Positions 18,281 to 28,603 of a DNA stretch of 64,000 nucleotides are shown here, piece by piece. Numbering within the stretch: position 1 is the stretch's first letter; each line of letters opens with the position of its first letter. The notes beneath the pieces were generated by a model. It was given only the letters and a program-made list of their open reading frames with translations. It was not told where the DNA came from and did not search any database. The position numbers were made by a program, and so were the translations under genes. This DNA is from Plantactinospora sp040120695 (lineage in GTDB: Bacteria; Actinomycetota; Actinomycetes; Mycobacteriales; Micromonosporaceae), in the NCBI RefSeq assembly GCF_040120695.1, contig NZ_JBEEAC010000001.1, positions 676,778 to 740,777 on the forward strand. Direction: 5' to 3'.

Positions 18281-18330
18281 CAGAGGTCGCGTCCACTGCG
18301 GACATCACCAGGGAGGGCGAGGCGGCATGA
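18277..18330 (+). CDS. 17-codon coupling ORF between P450 and antiporter
   Basis: A tiny frame (MTEVASTADITREGEAA) whose ATG overlaps the P450 stop (ATGA) and whose stop overlaps the antiporter ATG (ATGA). The frame would let ribosomes pass from one gene to the next, with GGGAGG inside it (18311-18316) as the ribosome binding site for the antiporter. Whether the peptide itself does anything is unknown; it may only be a translational bridge. Confidence 0.35.
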   Translation: MTEVASTADITREGEAA

Positions 18331-19613
18331 ATCCCGTCGAGCTGGCGCCACGGTTCTTCATCGCCGTCGCGGCCATCCTGCTCTGCTGCCGGGTGACGAC
18401 CTGGCTGCTCGGCAAGGTCGGCCAGCCCCCGGTGGTCAGCGAGATGCTGGCCGGTGTGCTGCTCGGGCCGTCGCTGCTCGGGCTGCTCGCCCCCGGCGTA
18501 CAGGACGCGCTCTTCCCGGAGCAGCTCTATCCCGTGCTCTACATCGTCGGTCAGGTCGGCCTGGTCATCTTCATGTTCCAGACCGGCTACGCGTTCACCT
18601 CGCATCCGGTGGCCGGGCTGGCCGGCACCGCCGGTGCGGTGTCGCTGGCCGGGGTACTCGTGCCGCTCGGCCTCGGCGCGCTGCTGGTGCTGCTCACCGC
18701 GGGGCACGCGCCGGTACTCGCCGAGGGCACCTCCATCGGGGTCTCCGCCGCCTTCGTCGGGGTGGCCCTCGCCATCACCGCCTTCCCGATGCTGGCCCGG
18801 ATCATCACCGAGCGCGGGCAGGAGGGCACCCGGCACGGGTCGCTCGCCCTGGCCAGCGGTGCGCTGGACGACGCGGTCGCCTGGATCCTGCTCGCCGCCG
18901 TCCTGGCCACCGCCTCCGGGCGGCCCGGCCCGGCGTTCGTCACGGCCGGCGGGGCGATCCTGTTCGGGCTGCTGCTCTGGTGGGTGGGCCGGCCGCTGGC
19001 CGCCGCGCTGGTCGGCAGCGACCGGCTCGGTGACCAGTCCCGGCTGCTCGGCCTGGTGGCACTGCTCTTCGCGGTGGCCTGGTACACCGACGTGATCGGC
19101 CTGTACGCCGTATTCGGTGCCTTCTCGCTCGGCGCGGTCATGCCGCACCGACCCCGTACGGACCGGATGGTCGCCACCGTCACGCCGGTCTGCCAGGTCG
19201 TCTTCCTGCCGCTCTTCTTCACCTACTCCGGGCTGCACACCGAGTTCGGGCTGCTCGGCCAGCCGTCGGTGCTGCTCTTCGCGCTCGGCTGTGTCACGGT
19301 CGCCATCGTCGGGAAGTTCGGTGCCTGCTGGGGGGCGGCCCGGCTCCGGGGCGAGTCGAAGGCCGTCGCGGTGCGGGTCGGCGCGCTGATGAACGCCCGC
19401 GGCCTGATGCAGCTGATCGCGATCAACGTCGGCATGGCGGCGGGGATCGTCAACGCGACCCTGTTCACCGCACTGGTGCTGGTCGCGCTCGTCACCACGC
19501 TGATGACCACACCGCTGCTGAGCTGGATCGACCGCCGGGACGCGAAGCGCCCCCTCCCGGTTGCCCCGAAGGAGCCGGTACCGACGGTTCAACAGGGGAC
19601 CGATCGGAGATAG
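18327..19613 (+). CDS. CPA2-type cation/proton antiporter
   Basis: 428-residue integral membrane protein with about 12 helices of the KefB/NapA sodium-proton exchanger family. Early helices read VVSEMLAGVLLGPSLLGLL, a typical half-helix motif; later LASGALDDAVAWILLA carries the paired acidic residues (Asp-Asp) expected at the ion site. The C-terminus has no RCK/TrkA domain. Its gene is the last of the lyase/FAD/FMN/P450 transcription unit, so it may export or tolerate a charged product, or simply maintain pH; that is inference. The stop codon lies inside a 16-bp palindrome that precedes the two-component genes. Confidence 0.88.
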   Translation: MNPVELAPRFFIAVAAILLCCRVTTWLLGKVGQPPVVSEMLAGVLLGPSLLGLLAPGVQDALFPEQLYPVLYIVGQVGLVIFMFQTGYAFTSHPVAGLAGTAGAVSLAGVLVPLGLGALLVLLTAGHAPVLAEGTSIGVSAAFVGVALAITAFPMLARIITERGQEGTRHGSLALASGALDDAVAWILLAAVLATASGRPGPAFVTAGGAILFGLLLWWVGRPLAAALVGSDRLGDQSRLLGLVALLFAVAWYTDVIGLYAVFGAFSLGAVMPHRPRTDRMVATVTPVCQVVFLPLFFTYSGLHTEFGLLGQPSVLLFALGCVTVAIVGKFGACWGAARLRGESKAVAVRVGALMNARGLMQLIAINVGMAAGIVNATLFTALVLVALVTTLMTTPLLSWIDRRDAKRPLPVAPKEPVPTVQQGTDRR

Positions 19614-19640
19614 AGATATCTATCACAGTCTATGTAAGCT
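19609..19640 (+). promoter_or_regulatory. Palindrome and -10 box before the two-component system
   Basis: GATAGA-GATA-TCTATC (19609-19624) is a perfect inverted repeat overlapping the antiporter stop. Eleven bases later TAAGCT (19635-19640) lies 5 nt before GTG 19646. The A/T-rich palindrome is conspicuous in this GC-rich region and is a candidate autoregulatory site for the response regulator. Confidence 0.55.
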
Positions 19641-19645
19641 GGTTG

Positions 19646-20350
19646 GTGTGGGATTCTCGGCCTGTGCTACAGGCAAGCGGGGCGTCACCGACCGTACACC
19701 ATCTGCTTCTGGTCGAAGATGACACGGAACTCGCGGACATGCTCGCCGAGGTTCTGGTCGACGAAGGCTACCTGGTCGACGTGGCCCGGGACGGCCAGCG
19801 CGGTCTGCACCTCGGGCTCACCCGGCGCTACGACGTCATGGTGATCGACCGGTTGCTGCCGGCGCTCGACGGGCTGCACCTGCTGGCCCGGCTGCGCTCC
19901 CGGGCGGTCGGCGCCCGCGCGTTGCTGCTCACCGCGCTCGGCACGGTCGACGACCGGGTCGCCGGCCTGGACGCGGGCGCCGACGACTACCTGATCAAGC
20001 CGTTCGACCTGGACGAGTTGAGCGCCCGGATCAGGGCGCTCTGCCGGCGTACCCCGGACGGTGCCGAGGCGCTGCCGATCGGTGCCGGTCGGCTCGACCT
20101 CGGGCTGCGGGACGTGGTGCTCGCCGACGGCTCCCGGGTGGCCCTCTCCGCCCGGGAGTTCGAGCTGCTCCGGGTGCTCGCGGCACGCCCCAGGGCGGTG
20201 CATTCCCGGACGGAGCTGCGACGCCGGGTGTTCGACGAGGCGGCCGCCTCGTCCATCGTGGACACCTACGTGTACTACCTGCGCCGCAAGCTCGGCCGGG
20301 CGGCGGTGCGCACCGTGCACGGCCTCGGCTACCGGCTCGGTGAGCTGTGA
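19646..20350 (+). CDS. OmpR-family response regulator
   Basis: About 234 residues: receiver domain (LLLVEDDTELADMLAEVL; phospho-acceptor Asp in VMVIDRLLP; conserved Lys in DYLIKPFDLDEL) followed by a winged-helix output domain (LSAREFELLRVLAARP ... RTVHGLGYRLGEL). It partners with the kinase that overlaps its stop. GTG 19646 sits 5 nt after TAAGCT; TTG 19643 and GTG 19664 are alternatives. It adjoins the lyase/P450 cluster and may control it, but the CTCTGA promoter motif is not seen here. Confidence 0.9.
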   Translation: MWDSRPVLQASGASPTVHHLLLVEDDTELADMLAEVLVDEGYLVDVARDGQRGLHLGLTRRYDVMVIDRLLPALDGLHLLARLRSRAVGARALLLTALGTVDDRVAGLDAGADDYLIKPFDLDELSARIRALCRRTPDGAEALPIGAGRLDLGLRDVVLADGSRVALSAREFELLRVLAARPRAVHSRTELRRRVFDEAAASSIVDTYVYYLRRKLGRAAVRTVHGLGYRLGEL

Positions 20351-21612
20351 GGTTCCGGCGGGCGGCGACCGTCCCGTCGGGGCTCTCCTGGATGGCGGCC
20401 GAGCGGGCGGTGGTGGCCCGGGCTCGTCGGCGGGTCGGCCTGCTGGTCGGGCTCGCGGTGACCGTCCTGGTCTCGCTGGTCGGCGCCGTCTCCTACGGCA
20501 TGCTGGTACGCGGCCAGGAACGCCAGATCCAGCGGGAACTCGCCTACAACGCCGACCGGGGCGATCCGTCCGGGCCACCCGGCTGCACCTGGATCTTCCT
20601 GCTCCACGACGGTGAGCTCGTCTCCGGCGCCGTGCCCGCGCCGCCCGGGTTTCCCCGGGCGGCGTCGATGGCCGCGACCGCCGCGACCAGGACCCGGGCC
20701 ACGGAGCGGATCGAGCGCAACGGCACCGTCTACTTCGTCCGCACCGAACCCCGGGGCGAGGACGTGGTGCAGACGGTCTTCGACGCCCGTTACCAGCTCG
20801 CCGACCGCCGCCACCTGCTGCTCGCCCTCGCCGTCGCGGAGCTGGTCGGACTGCTCGCCGCCGTGGTCAGCGGGGTGGTCGTCGGACGGCTCACCGTCGC
20901 GCCGCTCGCCGAGGCACTCGCCCGGCAGCGCCGGTTCATCGCCGACGTCAGCCACGAGCTGCGTACGCCCATCGCCCAGCTGCACACCCGGGCGCAGGTG
21001 CTGGCCCGGCGGGCCGGCGCCACCGAGGTTCCGGCGAGCTACCGGTCGGACCTGGACCGGCTGGTCGGCACCAGCAGGCGGCTCGGCGAGGTCGTCAACG
21101 ACCTGCTGCTCTCCGCCCGGCTGGCGGCGATGCCGGACGACCGGCCGGTCACCACCCCGGTGGACCTGGCCGCGCTCGCCGAGGCGGCGGTGGTCGCCGA
21201 GACCGACCGGGCCGCCGAACAGGGTGTGGCGCTCACCCTCAGCCGTCCCGACGCGCCGGTCCCGGTCCCCGGGGTGGAATCGGCACTGCGCCGGGTGGTC
21301 AGCGAACTGCTGACGAACGCCCTGCGGCACACGCCCGCCGCCGGGCGGATCGACGTGACCGTGTGCCGGAGCGACGCCGTCGCCGAGCTGACCGTCGTCG
21401 ACACCGGTACCGGCTTCGATCCCGCCGACCGGATATTCGACCGGTTCTACCGTGGGGTGGGCACGGGCACCGAGAAGCGGCACACCGGCCTCGGGCTGGC
21501 GCTGCTCCGCGAGGTCGTCACCGGCCACGGCGGCACCATCGACGCCAGTGGCAATCCCGGCCGCGGTGCCCGCTTCGTGGTCCGGCTGCCGGTGCAGCGC
21601 GGTCCGGAGTGA
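20347..21612 (+). CDS. Sensor histidine kinase
   Basis: 421-residue membrane kinase. Two transmembrane segments (about residues 28-50 and 158-180) flank a ~105-residue extracytoplasmic sensor. Then come the H-box FIADVSHELRTPIAQ with the phospho-accepting His, the N-box ELLTNALRHTP, the G1 box VVDTGTGFD and HTGLGLALLREVVTGHGG. The GTG start overlaps the stop of the response regulator (GTGA), fixing the start and the pairing. The signal sensed is unknown. Confidence 0.92.
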   Translation: MRFRRAATVPSGLSWMAAERAVVARARRRVGLLVGLAVTVLVSLVGAVSYGMLVRGQERQIQRELAYNADRGDPSGPPGCTWIFLLHDGELVSGAVPAPPGFPRAASMAATAATRTRATERIERNGTVYFVRTEPRGEDVVQTVFDARYQLADRRHLLLALAVAELVGLLAAVVSGVVVGRLTVAPLAEALARQRRFIADVSHELRTPIAQLHTRAQVLARRAGATEVPASYRSDLDRLVGTSRRLGEVVNDLLLSARLAAMPDDRPVTTPVDLAALAEAAVVAETDRAAEQGVALTLSRPDAPVPVPGVESALRRVVSELLTNALRHTPAAGRIDVTVCRSDAVAELTVVDTGTGFDPADRIFDRFYRGVGTGTEKRHTGLGLALLREVVTGHGGTIDASGNPGRGARFVVRLPVQRGPE

Positions 21613-21717
21613 CCCGGCCGACGCCCGAGCGCCCGGGCCGGGAGCCGCGGTCGCCCCGTCGCCGGGGCCCAGGCTTGCCGCCGGCCGCTCCGAGCGGGCG
21701 GCGCGCGTACCGGCACG

Positions 21718-22893
21718 CTAGGTGATCCCGGGCGTGCCGCGCGGTTCGCGTACGGTGACGGCGTCGGCGGCGACGATGCCCAGCAGAACGAGCATGACGG
21801 CCGCGGAGACGGCCAGGGGCGGTAGCAGGACCATCGCCGGTGCCATCGCGATCAGCACCCCGATTCCGATCAGCCAGGGGCGGGCCACCCGGGCGAAGAC
21901 CTCGTGCCCGAGCAGGATCCGGCCGGCGAGGAAGAGCGCCGGGCCACCGACGATCACCGCGACCCAGCCGCCCGGGGTCCCCTCCGTCGGGTGCCGGATG
22001 ACCAGCTCGTCGCCGACGGTGGTCAGGACGACGCCGGCCACCATGATCAGATGGGCGTACCCGGCCCAGGTGGTCTCCCGGGCCGGGTCGGCCGAGCCGA
22101 CGATGGCGCTGCCGAGCTTCTCCCGGGCCCGGTAGAAGTAGATCCACCAGAGCAGCACCGTGGTGACGAACGAGACGATCACGGCGGCGGCCTCCGCCGT
22201 GTCGTAGCTGGTGGTCCGCACCGTACGCGCGGTGATCACCACGTTCTCGCCCAGGGCGATGATGATGAACTGGCGGTACCGCTCGGCCAGGTGCTCGCCG
22301 GCGCTGTTCCACTCCCAGGTAGGCGAGCGCCCGATCCTCGGTGTGGGCCAGCGCAGCACCGGTCCCAGGTAGTCCATGGCCAGGGCGACCGTCCAGAAGA
22401 GCAGCCGTGACGTGCCGGAGACGAAGGCGCCGGCGAACCAGAGCGCGCCGGAGAGGCTGAACCAGAAGATCCCGCGCAGCGGGCGGTTGTGCAGGCGGTG
22501 ACCCCGGAGGATCACCGCGAGGGTGACGCTGCGGAACAGGTGGATCCCGACGTACGCGGAGACGAAGAGCAGGGCCCGGCCGTCGAACGCCTCGGTAAGC
22601 GCGGTCGAGATGAGCAGGCTGCCGAGCATTATCGTGATGACCAGCAGCTGCACGGCGGGCCGCCGCGAGTCAAGGGTGTCGGTGGTCAGGTTGGTGTACG
22701 ACCAGACCCACCAGATCGCCAGCAGCAGCAGTAGCGTCTGGTAGGCGCCGAGCGGGTCCAGCTTCATGATCAACGCTTGGGACAGCTGGGCCAGCATGAA
22801 GACGAAGACGAGATCGTAGAAGAGTTCCACCGGGGTGGCCCGCTGCGGATGGTCCGGATCCCGGATCAGCGTGGAACGCCTGCTCGTCGCCAT
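21718..22893 (-). CDS. Low-temperature-requirement A (LtrA)-like membrane protein
   Basis: 391-residue protein with about ten hydrophobic helices. The start RATPVELFYDLVFVFMLAQLS and the later ERYRQFIIIALGENVVITA are the two signature segments of the LtrA family, first named from Listeria. Biochemical function is not established. It faces the histidine kinase tail to tail across a 105-bp GC-rich gap, and lies 160 bp from the end of the UvrA-like gene on the same strand, so it probably has its own promoter. Confidence 0.85.
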   Translation of the reverse strand: MATSRRSTLIRDPDHPQRATPVELFYDLVFVFMLAQLSQALIMKLDPLGAYQTLLLLLAIWWVWSYTNLTTDTLDSRRPAVQLLVITIMLGSLLISTALTEAFDGRALLFVSAYVGIHLFRSVTLAVILRGHRLHNRPLRGIFWFSLSGALWFAGAFVSGTSRLLFWTVALAMDYLGPVLRWPTPRIGRSPTWEWNSAGEHLAERYRQFIIIALGENVVITARTVRTTSYDTAEAAAVIVSFVTTVLLWWIYFYRAREKLGSAIVGSADPARETTWAGYAHLIMVAGVVLTTVGDELVIRHPTEGTPGGWVAVIVGGPALFLAGRILLGHEVFARVARPWLIGIGVLIAMAPAMVLLPPLAVSAAVMLVLLGIVAADAVTVREPRGTPGIT

Positions 22894-23053
22894 CGGCTGT
22901 CCGTTCTCCCACCCCGCCGCCTCGCGGGCCGCTGGTCAACGCCGTGAGCTGCGCAGACACCTCGCAGACGCTGTCGAAGCAGTCGTACCACGGCGGGGTG
23001 GTCCTGTTCCCGGCTTCACCGCGTTCGAGTGGCCGCGGCCCGGCCCCGAGCGG

Positions 23054-25336
<2,283 letters not shown>

Positions 25337-25340
25337 TTCC

Positions 25341-25371
25341 CGTACAGTGTACGACAACGAGCACCGTACAC
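25341..25371 (-). promoter_or_regulatory. Palindromic operator over the -10 box of the UvrA-like gene
   Basis: CGTACA-G-TGTACG (25341-25353) is a perfect 13-bp inverted repeat. It contains TACACT (25351-25346, - strand), the -10 box for the UvrA-like gene. A half-site CCGTACAC recurs at 25364-25371. A repressor bound here would block RNA polymerase directly. Confidence 0.65.
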
Positions 25372-25433
25372 GATGCGGGGTGGGTCCGACGCTGGCCGGG
25401 TGCGGTGGCCGGGGCGACACTATGGTGAGGGGC

Positions 25434-25637
25434 ATGGACCCATCCGCCATCTGGCGGGACAAGAACCACCGCTGGCGGATCGAGGCGATCCACGCCCCGG
25501 ACCTGCGGTTCGCCATCTACGCGACCAACGGCACGACCGAGTCCGCCCCGCTGTGGCTCTACGGCATGCCGGCGCTGGCCCGGTGGCTGATGATCCAGAA
25601 CATCGAGCTCGGCGACCTGGAAGCCGAGGAGCTCTGA
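25434..25637 (+). CDS. Small hypothetical protein, 67 residues
   Basis: Not recognised. The sequence begins MDPSAIWRDKNHRWRIEA and includes APLWLYGMPALARWLM, then an acidic end (LGDLEAEEL). It is rich in Trp and compact, without a signal peptide or membrane segment. TATGGT (25421-25426) lies 7 nt before ATG 25434, fitting a leaderless promoter; GTG 25425 and ATG 25422 are in-frame alternatives. It is divergent from the UvrA-like gene, 97 bp apart. Confidence 0.65.
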   Translation: MDPSAIWRDKNHRWRIEAIHAPDLRFAIYATNGTTESAPLWLYGMPALARWLMIQNIELGDLEAEEL

Positions 25638-25660
25638 GTGCCGGTTCGTAGTTTTCCTTC

Positions 25661-25689
25661 TTGACCAACCTATGTGGCGTAGGTAACTT
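25661..25689 (+). promoter_or_regulatory. Sigma-70-type promoter of the muramidase gene
   Basis: TTGACC (25661-25666), a 17-bp spacer, and TAACTT (25684-25689). The expected transcript start is near 25696, leaving a leader of about 40 nt before GTG 25735. This is the best -35/-10 pair in the window. Confidence 0.65.
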
Positions 25690-25734
25690 GCGAGACACGT
25701 TCCCCTGCCCGCAGCCCCGCCCCGGGAGGCCGTC

Positions 25735-27093
25735 GTGCAACGCAGAAGGTTCCTCGCCAGCACCGCCGCCGCGAGCGCCCTGGGCGCGACGGCCGGCACC
25801 CTCGGCGGCACCACCGCCTCGGCCGCCCCGGACACCGGTGCGGAGCGTTCCGGACCGGACGGACACGGTGGCGGCGGCCATGGTGGCGGCGGACGCGGTC
25901 GCCGGGTCAGCACCGGCCTGGACGTGCTTGTCGACTCCCGGTTCGCCGCCCTCGCCGGCCAGCGGGTCGGGGTGCTGTCCAACCCGACCGGAGTGGACGC
26001 CGGCTACCGCCATCTGGTCGACCTGATGCACGCCTCCGGCCGGGTGCGGCTCACCGCCGCGTTCGGGCCGGAGCACGGGTTCCGGGGTTCCGCACAGGCC
26101 GGTGGCAGCGAGGGGACCGGGATCGACGCCCGCACCGGCGTCACCGTCTACGACGCGTACGGTGCCTCGCAGGCGAAGTGGGGTGAACTGATCACCCAGG
26201 CCGGGGTCGACACCGTGGTCTTCGACATCCAGGACGTCGGCGCCCGCTTCTACACCTACATCTGGACGCTCTACGACTCGATGGTCGCCGCCGCGCGGCT
26301 CGGCCGCCGGTACGTCGTGCTCGACCGGCCCAACCCGATCGGAGGACGGGCGTACGGGCCGATGATGACCACGCCGTTCACCTCCGGAGTCGGCAAGAAG
26401 GAGATCGTGCAGCAGCACGGCATGACCGTCGGCGAGCTGGCCCGGTTCTACAACGGCGAGTTCCTGCCGGCCGAGGCGGGCCGGCCGGTCGACCTGACGG
26501 TGATCGAGTGCCGGGGCTGGCGGCGTGGCGACTTCGCCGTCGACACCGGCGTGCCGTGGGTACTGCCCAGCCCGAACATGCCGACCCCGGACACCGCGCT
26601 GGTCTATCCCGGCACCTGCATGTTCGAGGGGGTGGCGTCGATGACCGAGGGTCGGGGCACCACCCGGCCGTTCGAGCTGATCGGCGGTCTCGCCACCGAC
26701 TTCGACTACCACTTGGTCGACCGGCTCGTCGCCCGGGACCTGCCCGGTGTCGAGTTCCGGGAGGCGTACTTCTCACCGACCGCCGCCGGGCAGAAGCCGG
26801 CCCTGCTCAACAAGCTCTGCGCGGGGGTGGAGGTGAAGGTCACCAACCCGGCCCGGTTCGACCCGGTGCGTACCGGGGTGGCGATGCTGGTCGAGTCCCG
26901 CAGGTACCCGGCGTTCGCCTGGCGGGCGGACACCTGGGACACTGCCCGGCCGTACTGGATCGACAAGCTCACCGGCTCCACCCGGCTGCGTACGATGATC
27001 GACGCCGGGGCGGACGTGCCGGACGTCGTCGGGGCCTGGTCGGCCGAGCTGGCGGAGTTCAACCGCCGACGCCGTCCGTACCTGCTCTACTGA
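25735..27093 (+). CDS. Secreted DUF1343 / NamZ-type exo-beta-N-acetylmuramidase
   Basis: 452 residues with a twin-arginine signal peptide (RRRFLASTAAASALGATAG, cleavage near ASA) and a His/Gly-rich linker. The DUF1343 domain follows: LAGQRVGVLSNPTGVD, FGPEHGFRG with the conserved Glu, FDIQDVGARFYTYIWT, LDRPNPIGG, and WVLPSPNMPT. Family members such as NamZ remove MurNAc from peptidoglycan fragments. Length and motif order are complete. The GTG start is preceded by GGGAGG (25724-25729) and a clear promoter. It converges with the SRPBCC gene, only 4 bp apart. Confidence 0.88.
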   Translation: MQRRRFLASTAAASALGATAGTLGGTTASAAPDTGAERSGPDGHGGGGHGGGGRGRRVSTGLDVLVDSRFAALAGQRVGVLSNPTGVDAGYRHLVDLMHASGRVRLTAAFGPEHGFRGSAQAGGSEGTGIDARTGVTVYDAYGASQAKWGELITQAGVDTVVFDIQDVGARFYTYIWTLYDSMVAAARLGRRYVVLDRPNPIGGRAYGPMMTTPFTSGVGKKEIVQQHGMTVGELARFYNGEFLPAEAGRPVDLTVIECRGWRRGDFAVDTGVPWVLPSPNMPTPDTALVYPGTCMFEGVASMTEGRGTTRPFELIGGLATDFDYHLVDRLVARDLPGVEFREAYFSPTAAGQKPALLNKLCAGVEVKVTNPARFDPVRTGVAMLVESRRYPAFAWRADTWDTARPYWIDKLTGSTRLRTMIDAGADVPDVVGAWSAELAEFNRRRRPYLLY

Positions 27094-27097
27094 CTCG

Positions 27098-28186
27098 TCA
27101 CAGCCCCGCGCACGGCTGGCCGTCGACCGCGCAGCTTGTCGGCCGCTTCTGGGTGAGCGTGGTGTCGCGGGCCACCTCGAACCGGATCGTCGCCGACCGG
27201 TTCGCCCGGAGCGGGGCGCCGGTGAAGGTCACTTGCTGCTCCTCCTGCCGGTAGCTCTCCGCTCCGGTGGCGCTCGCCACCTGGGCGCCGCCGGCCAGGG
27301 TGACCACCAGTGTCCACCGGGTCGCGGTCGCGTCCCCGTCGTTGGTCACCACCACCTCGCCCTGGTAGCCGAGGAGCCGGCTGCTGAGCGTGCTGTACCG
27401 GGCGGTCAACCTCGGCCGGCCGGGCGTCGTCGGGTTGGCGGCGCTCTCCGGCGACGTCGTCCGGCGCGGCGTCGCGCCCGTGCGGGCCGGCCGGCTGGGC
27501 CGGACCGGGGTGACCCCGCCGCTCGGGGTCGGGCTGACCGGAGCGGTCGCCCCCGCCGACGCGCTCGGCCGGGCGCTGGCGGCGGCCCCCGCTGTGGACG
27601 GCCCGCCGTCGCCCCGCCCCCGGGCCAGGCCGGCGGCCACCACCACCGCGCCGGCCGCCAGGGCCAGTACGGCCAGCGCGGCACCGAGTCGGCGCCGGGA
27701 CCGCCGGCCCGGCCAGGTCCGCCCGGCCGGCACGGCGGGGATGATCTGGGTCGGTGCGGGGAGGTCCACCTCCCGGAACGCCATCCAGTCGAGTACGGCG
27801 GGCAGCCGGGTGTCGAGCAGCGCCCGGTAGCGCTCCTCGCGCCCGCTCGGATCGGCCGGCAGCCAGGGCTCCTCGTCGTCGCTCTGCACGACGGTCAGCC
27901 GGCAGCCCTCCGGGGTGGGCGTCAGCTCGCACTCCAGCCGGGTCGGCTGGCCCTCCTCTGGCCAGCGCAGCACCATCCGGTGTGGCCGGTCGACCTCGAC
28001 CAGTTCGATCACGATCAGCTCGTCGAGCTCGGGCAGGTCCGCGGGGCGCAGCTCGAACCGGCTGATCGAGGTGGGTCGTGGTTCGACCGAACCGAACCAC
28101 TTCGGCAGCAGGTCGCGGTCGGTCAGGGCCCGCCAGACCCGCTCCGGAGGGTGCCGCAGCTCGACGGTGGTCCGGATTTCGGTCAC
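27098..28186 (-). CDS. AHSA1/SRPBCC domain - transmembrane - CBM2-like domain protein
   Basis: 362 residues with an unusual architecture. Residues ~1-140 form an AHSA1-type SRPBCC (START-like) domain (ERVWRALTDRDLLPKWF, then RMVLRWPEEG and LTVVQSDDE). A basic stretch and one membrane helix follow (LGAALAVLALAAGAVVVAAGL), then a ~70-residue Pro/Ser/Thr linker. The last ~95 residues resemble a family-2 carbohydrate-binding module (YQGEVVVTNDGDATATRWTL ... SCAVDGQPCAG). By the positive-inside rule the SRPBCC part is cytoplasmic and the CBM-like part external. The GTG is 6 nt after a TACAGT -10 box (28198-28193). Function unknown. Confidence 0.8.
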   Translation of the reverse strand: MTEIRTTVELRHPPERVWRALTDRDLLPKWFGSVEPRPTSISRFELRPADLPELDELIVIELVEVDRPHRMVLRWPEEGQPTRLECELTPTPEGCRLTVVQSDDEEPWLPADPSGREERYRALLDTRLPAVLDWMAFREVDLPAPTQIIPAVPAGRTWPGRRSRRRLGAALAVLALAAGAVVVAAGLARGRGDGGPSTAGAAASARPSASAGATAPVSPTPSGGVTPVRPSRPARTGATPRRTTSPESAANPTTPGRPRLTARYSTLSSRLLGYQGEVVVTNDGDATATRWTLVVTLAGGAQVASATGAESYRQEEQQVTFTGAPLRANRSATIRFEVARDTTLTQKRPTSCAVDGQPCAGL

Positions 28187-28252
28187 GGCGAGACTGTACG
28201 TCCATCGGCCAGCTCGGATGTCCCGACCCCGTCCGACCGTCGTGCCGGCGAT

Positions 28253-28312
28253 GGCGCCGCCCGGCGGCGCTGTTGGCCCCGGGGCGCCGCCCGGCGGCGC
28301 CGTGGCCCCGGC
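28253..28312. repeat. Two tandem copies of a palindromic GC repeat
   Basis: The 17-bp inverted repeat GCGCCGCC-C-GGCGGCGC occurs twice, beginning at 28254 and 28284 (30-bp period), with similar spacers (TGTTGGCCCCGG / CGTGGCCCCGGCG). Each copy can form a tight hairpin. It lies between two divergent genes. Confidence 0.7.
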
Positions 28313-28416
28313 GACCCTGCTCAGCGGCGGTGCGCGCCCCGGCCACCGCGACCCGAGTGAGGGATTATCCGGTGATTCCGAAATACGAATGCTCTGTCGC
28401 GATTAATCTGATTCGC

Positions 28417-28596
28417 GTGAAAAACAAGGGACTGCGGACCCTGTTGTCGTTCGGCGCCGCGCTCGCCGTGATCTACTTCGGCAGCACCGGCCAGGAGGGA
28501 GGTGGGGTGACCAACACCGTGCTGCTGCTGGCGGTCGCCGCCGGCCTGACCGTGTGGTATTTGACCAGACCCACCTCGGGCAAGCCGGTGAGTTGA
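28417..28596 (+). CDS. Small membrane protein, 59 residues
   Basis: Starts MKNKGLRTLLSFGAALAVIY, with a basic N-terminus and two hydrophobic segments (LLSFGAALAVIYF and VTNTVLLLAVAAGLTVWYL) joined by STGQEGGG. Product family not recognised; probably a small inner-membrane protein. GTG 28417 lies 7 nt after TAATCT (28404-28409), which supports the start and a leaderless message. It converges with the glycosylase gene 7 bp downstream. Confidence 0.7.
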   Translation: MKNKGLRTLLSFGAALAVIYFGSTGQEGGGVTNTVLLLAVAAGLTVWYLTRPTSGKPVS

Positions 28597-28603
28597 CCCT
28601 CCG

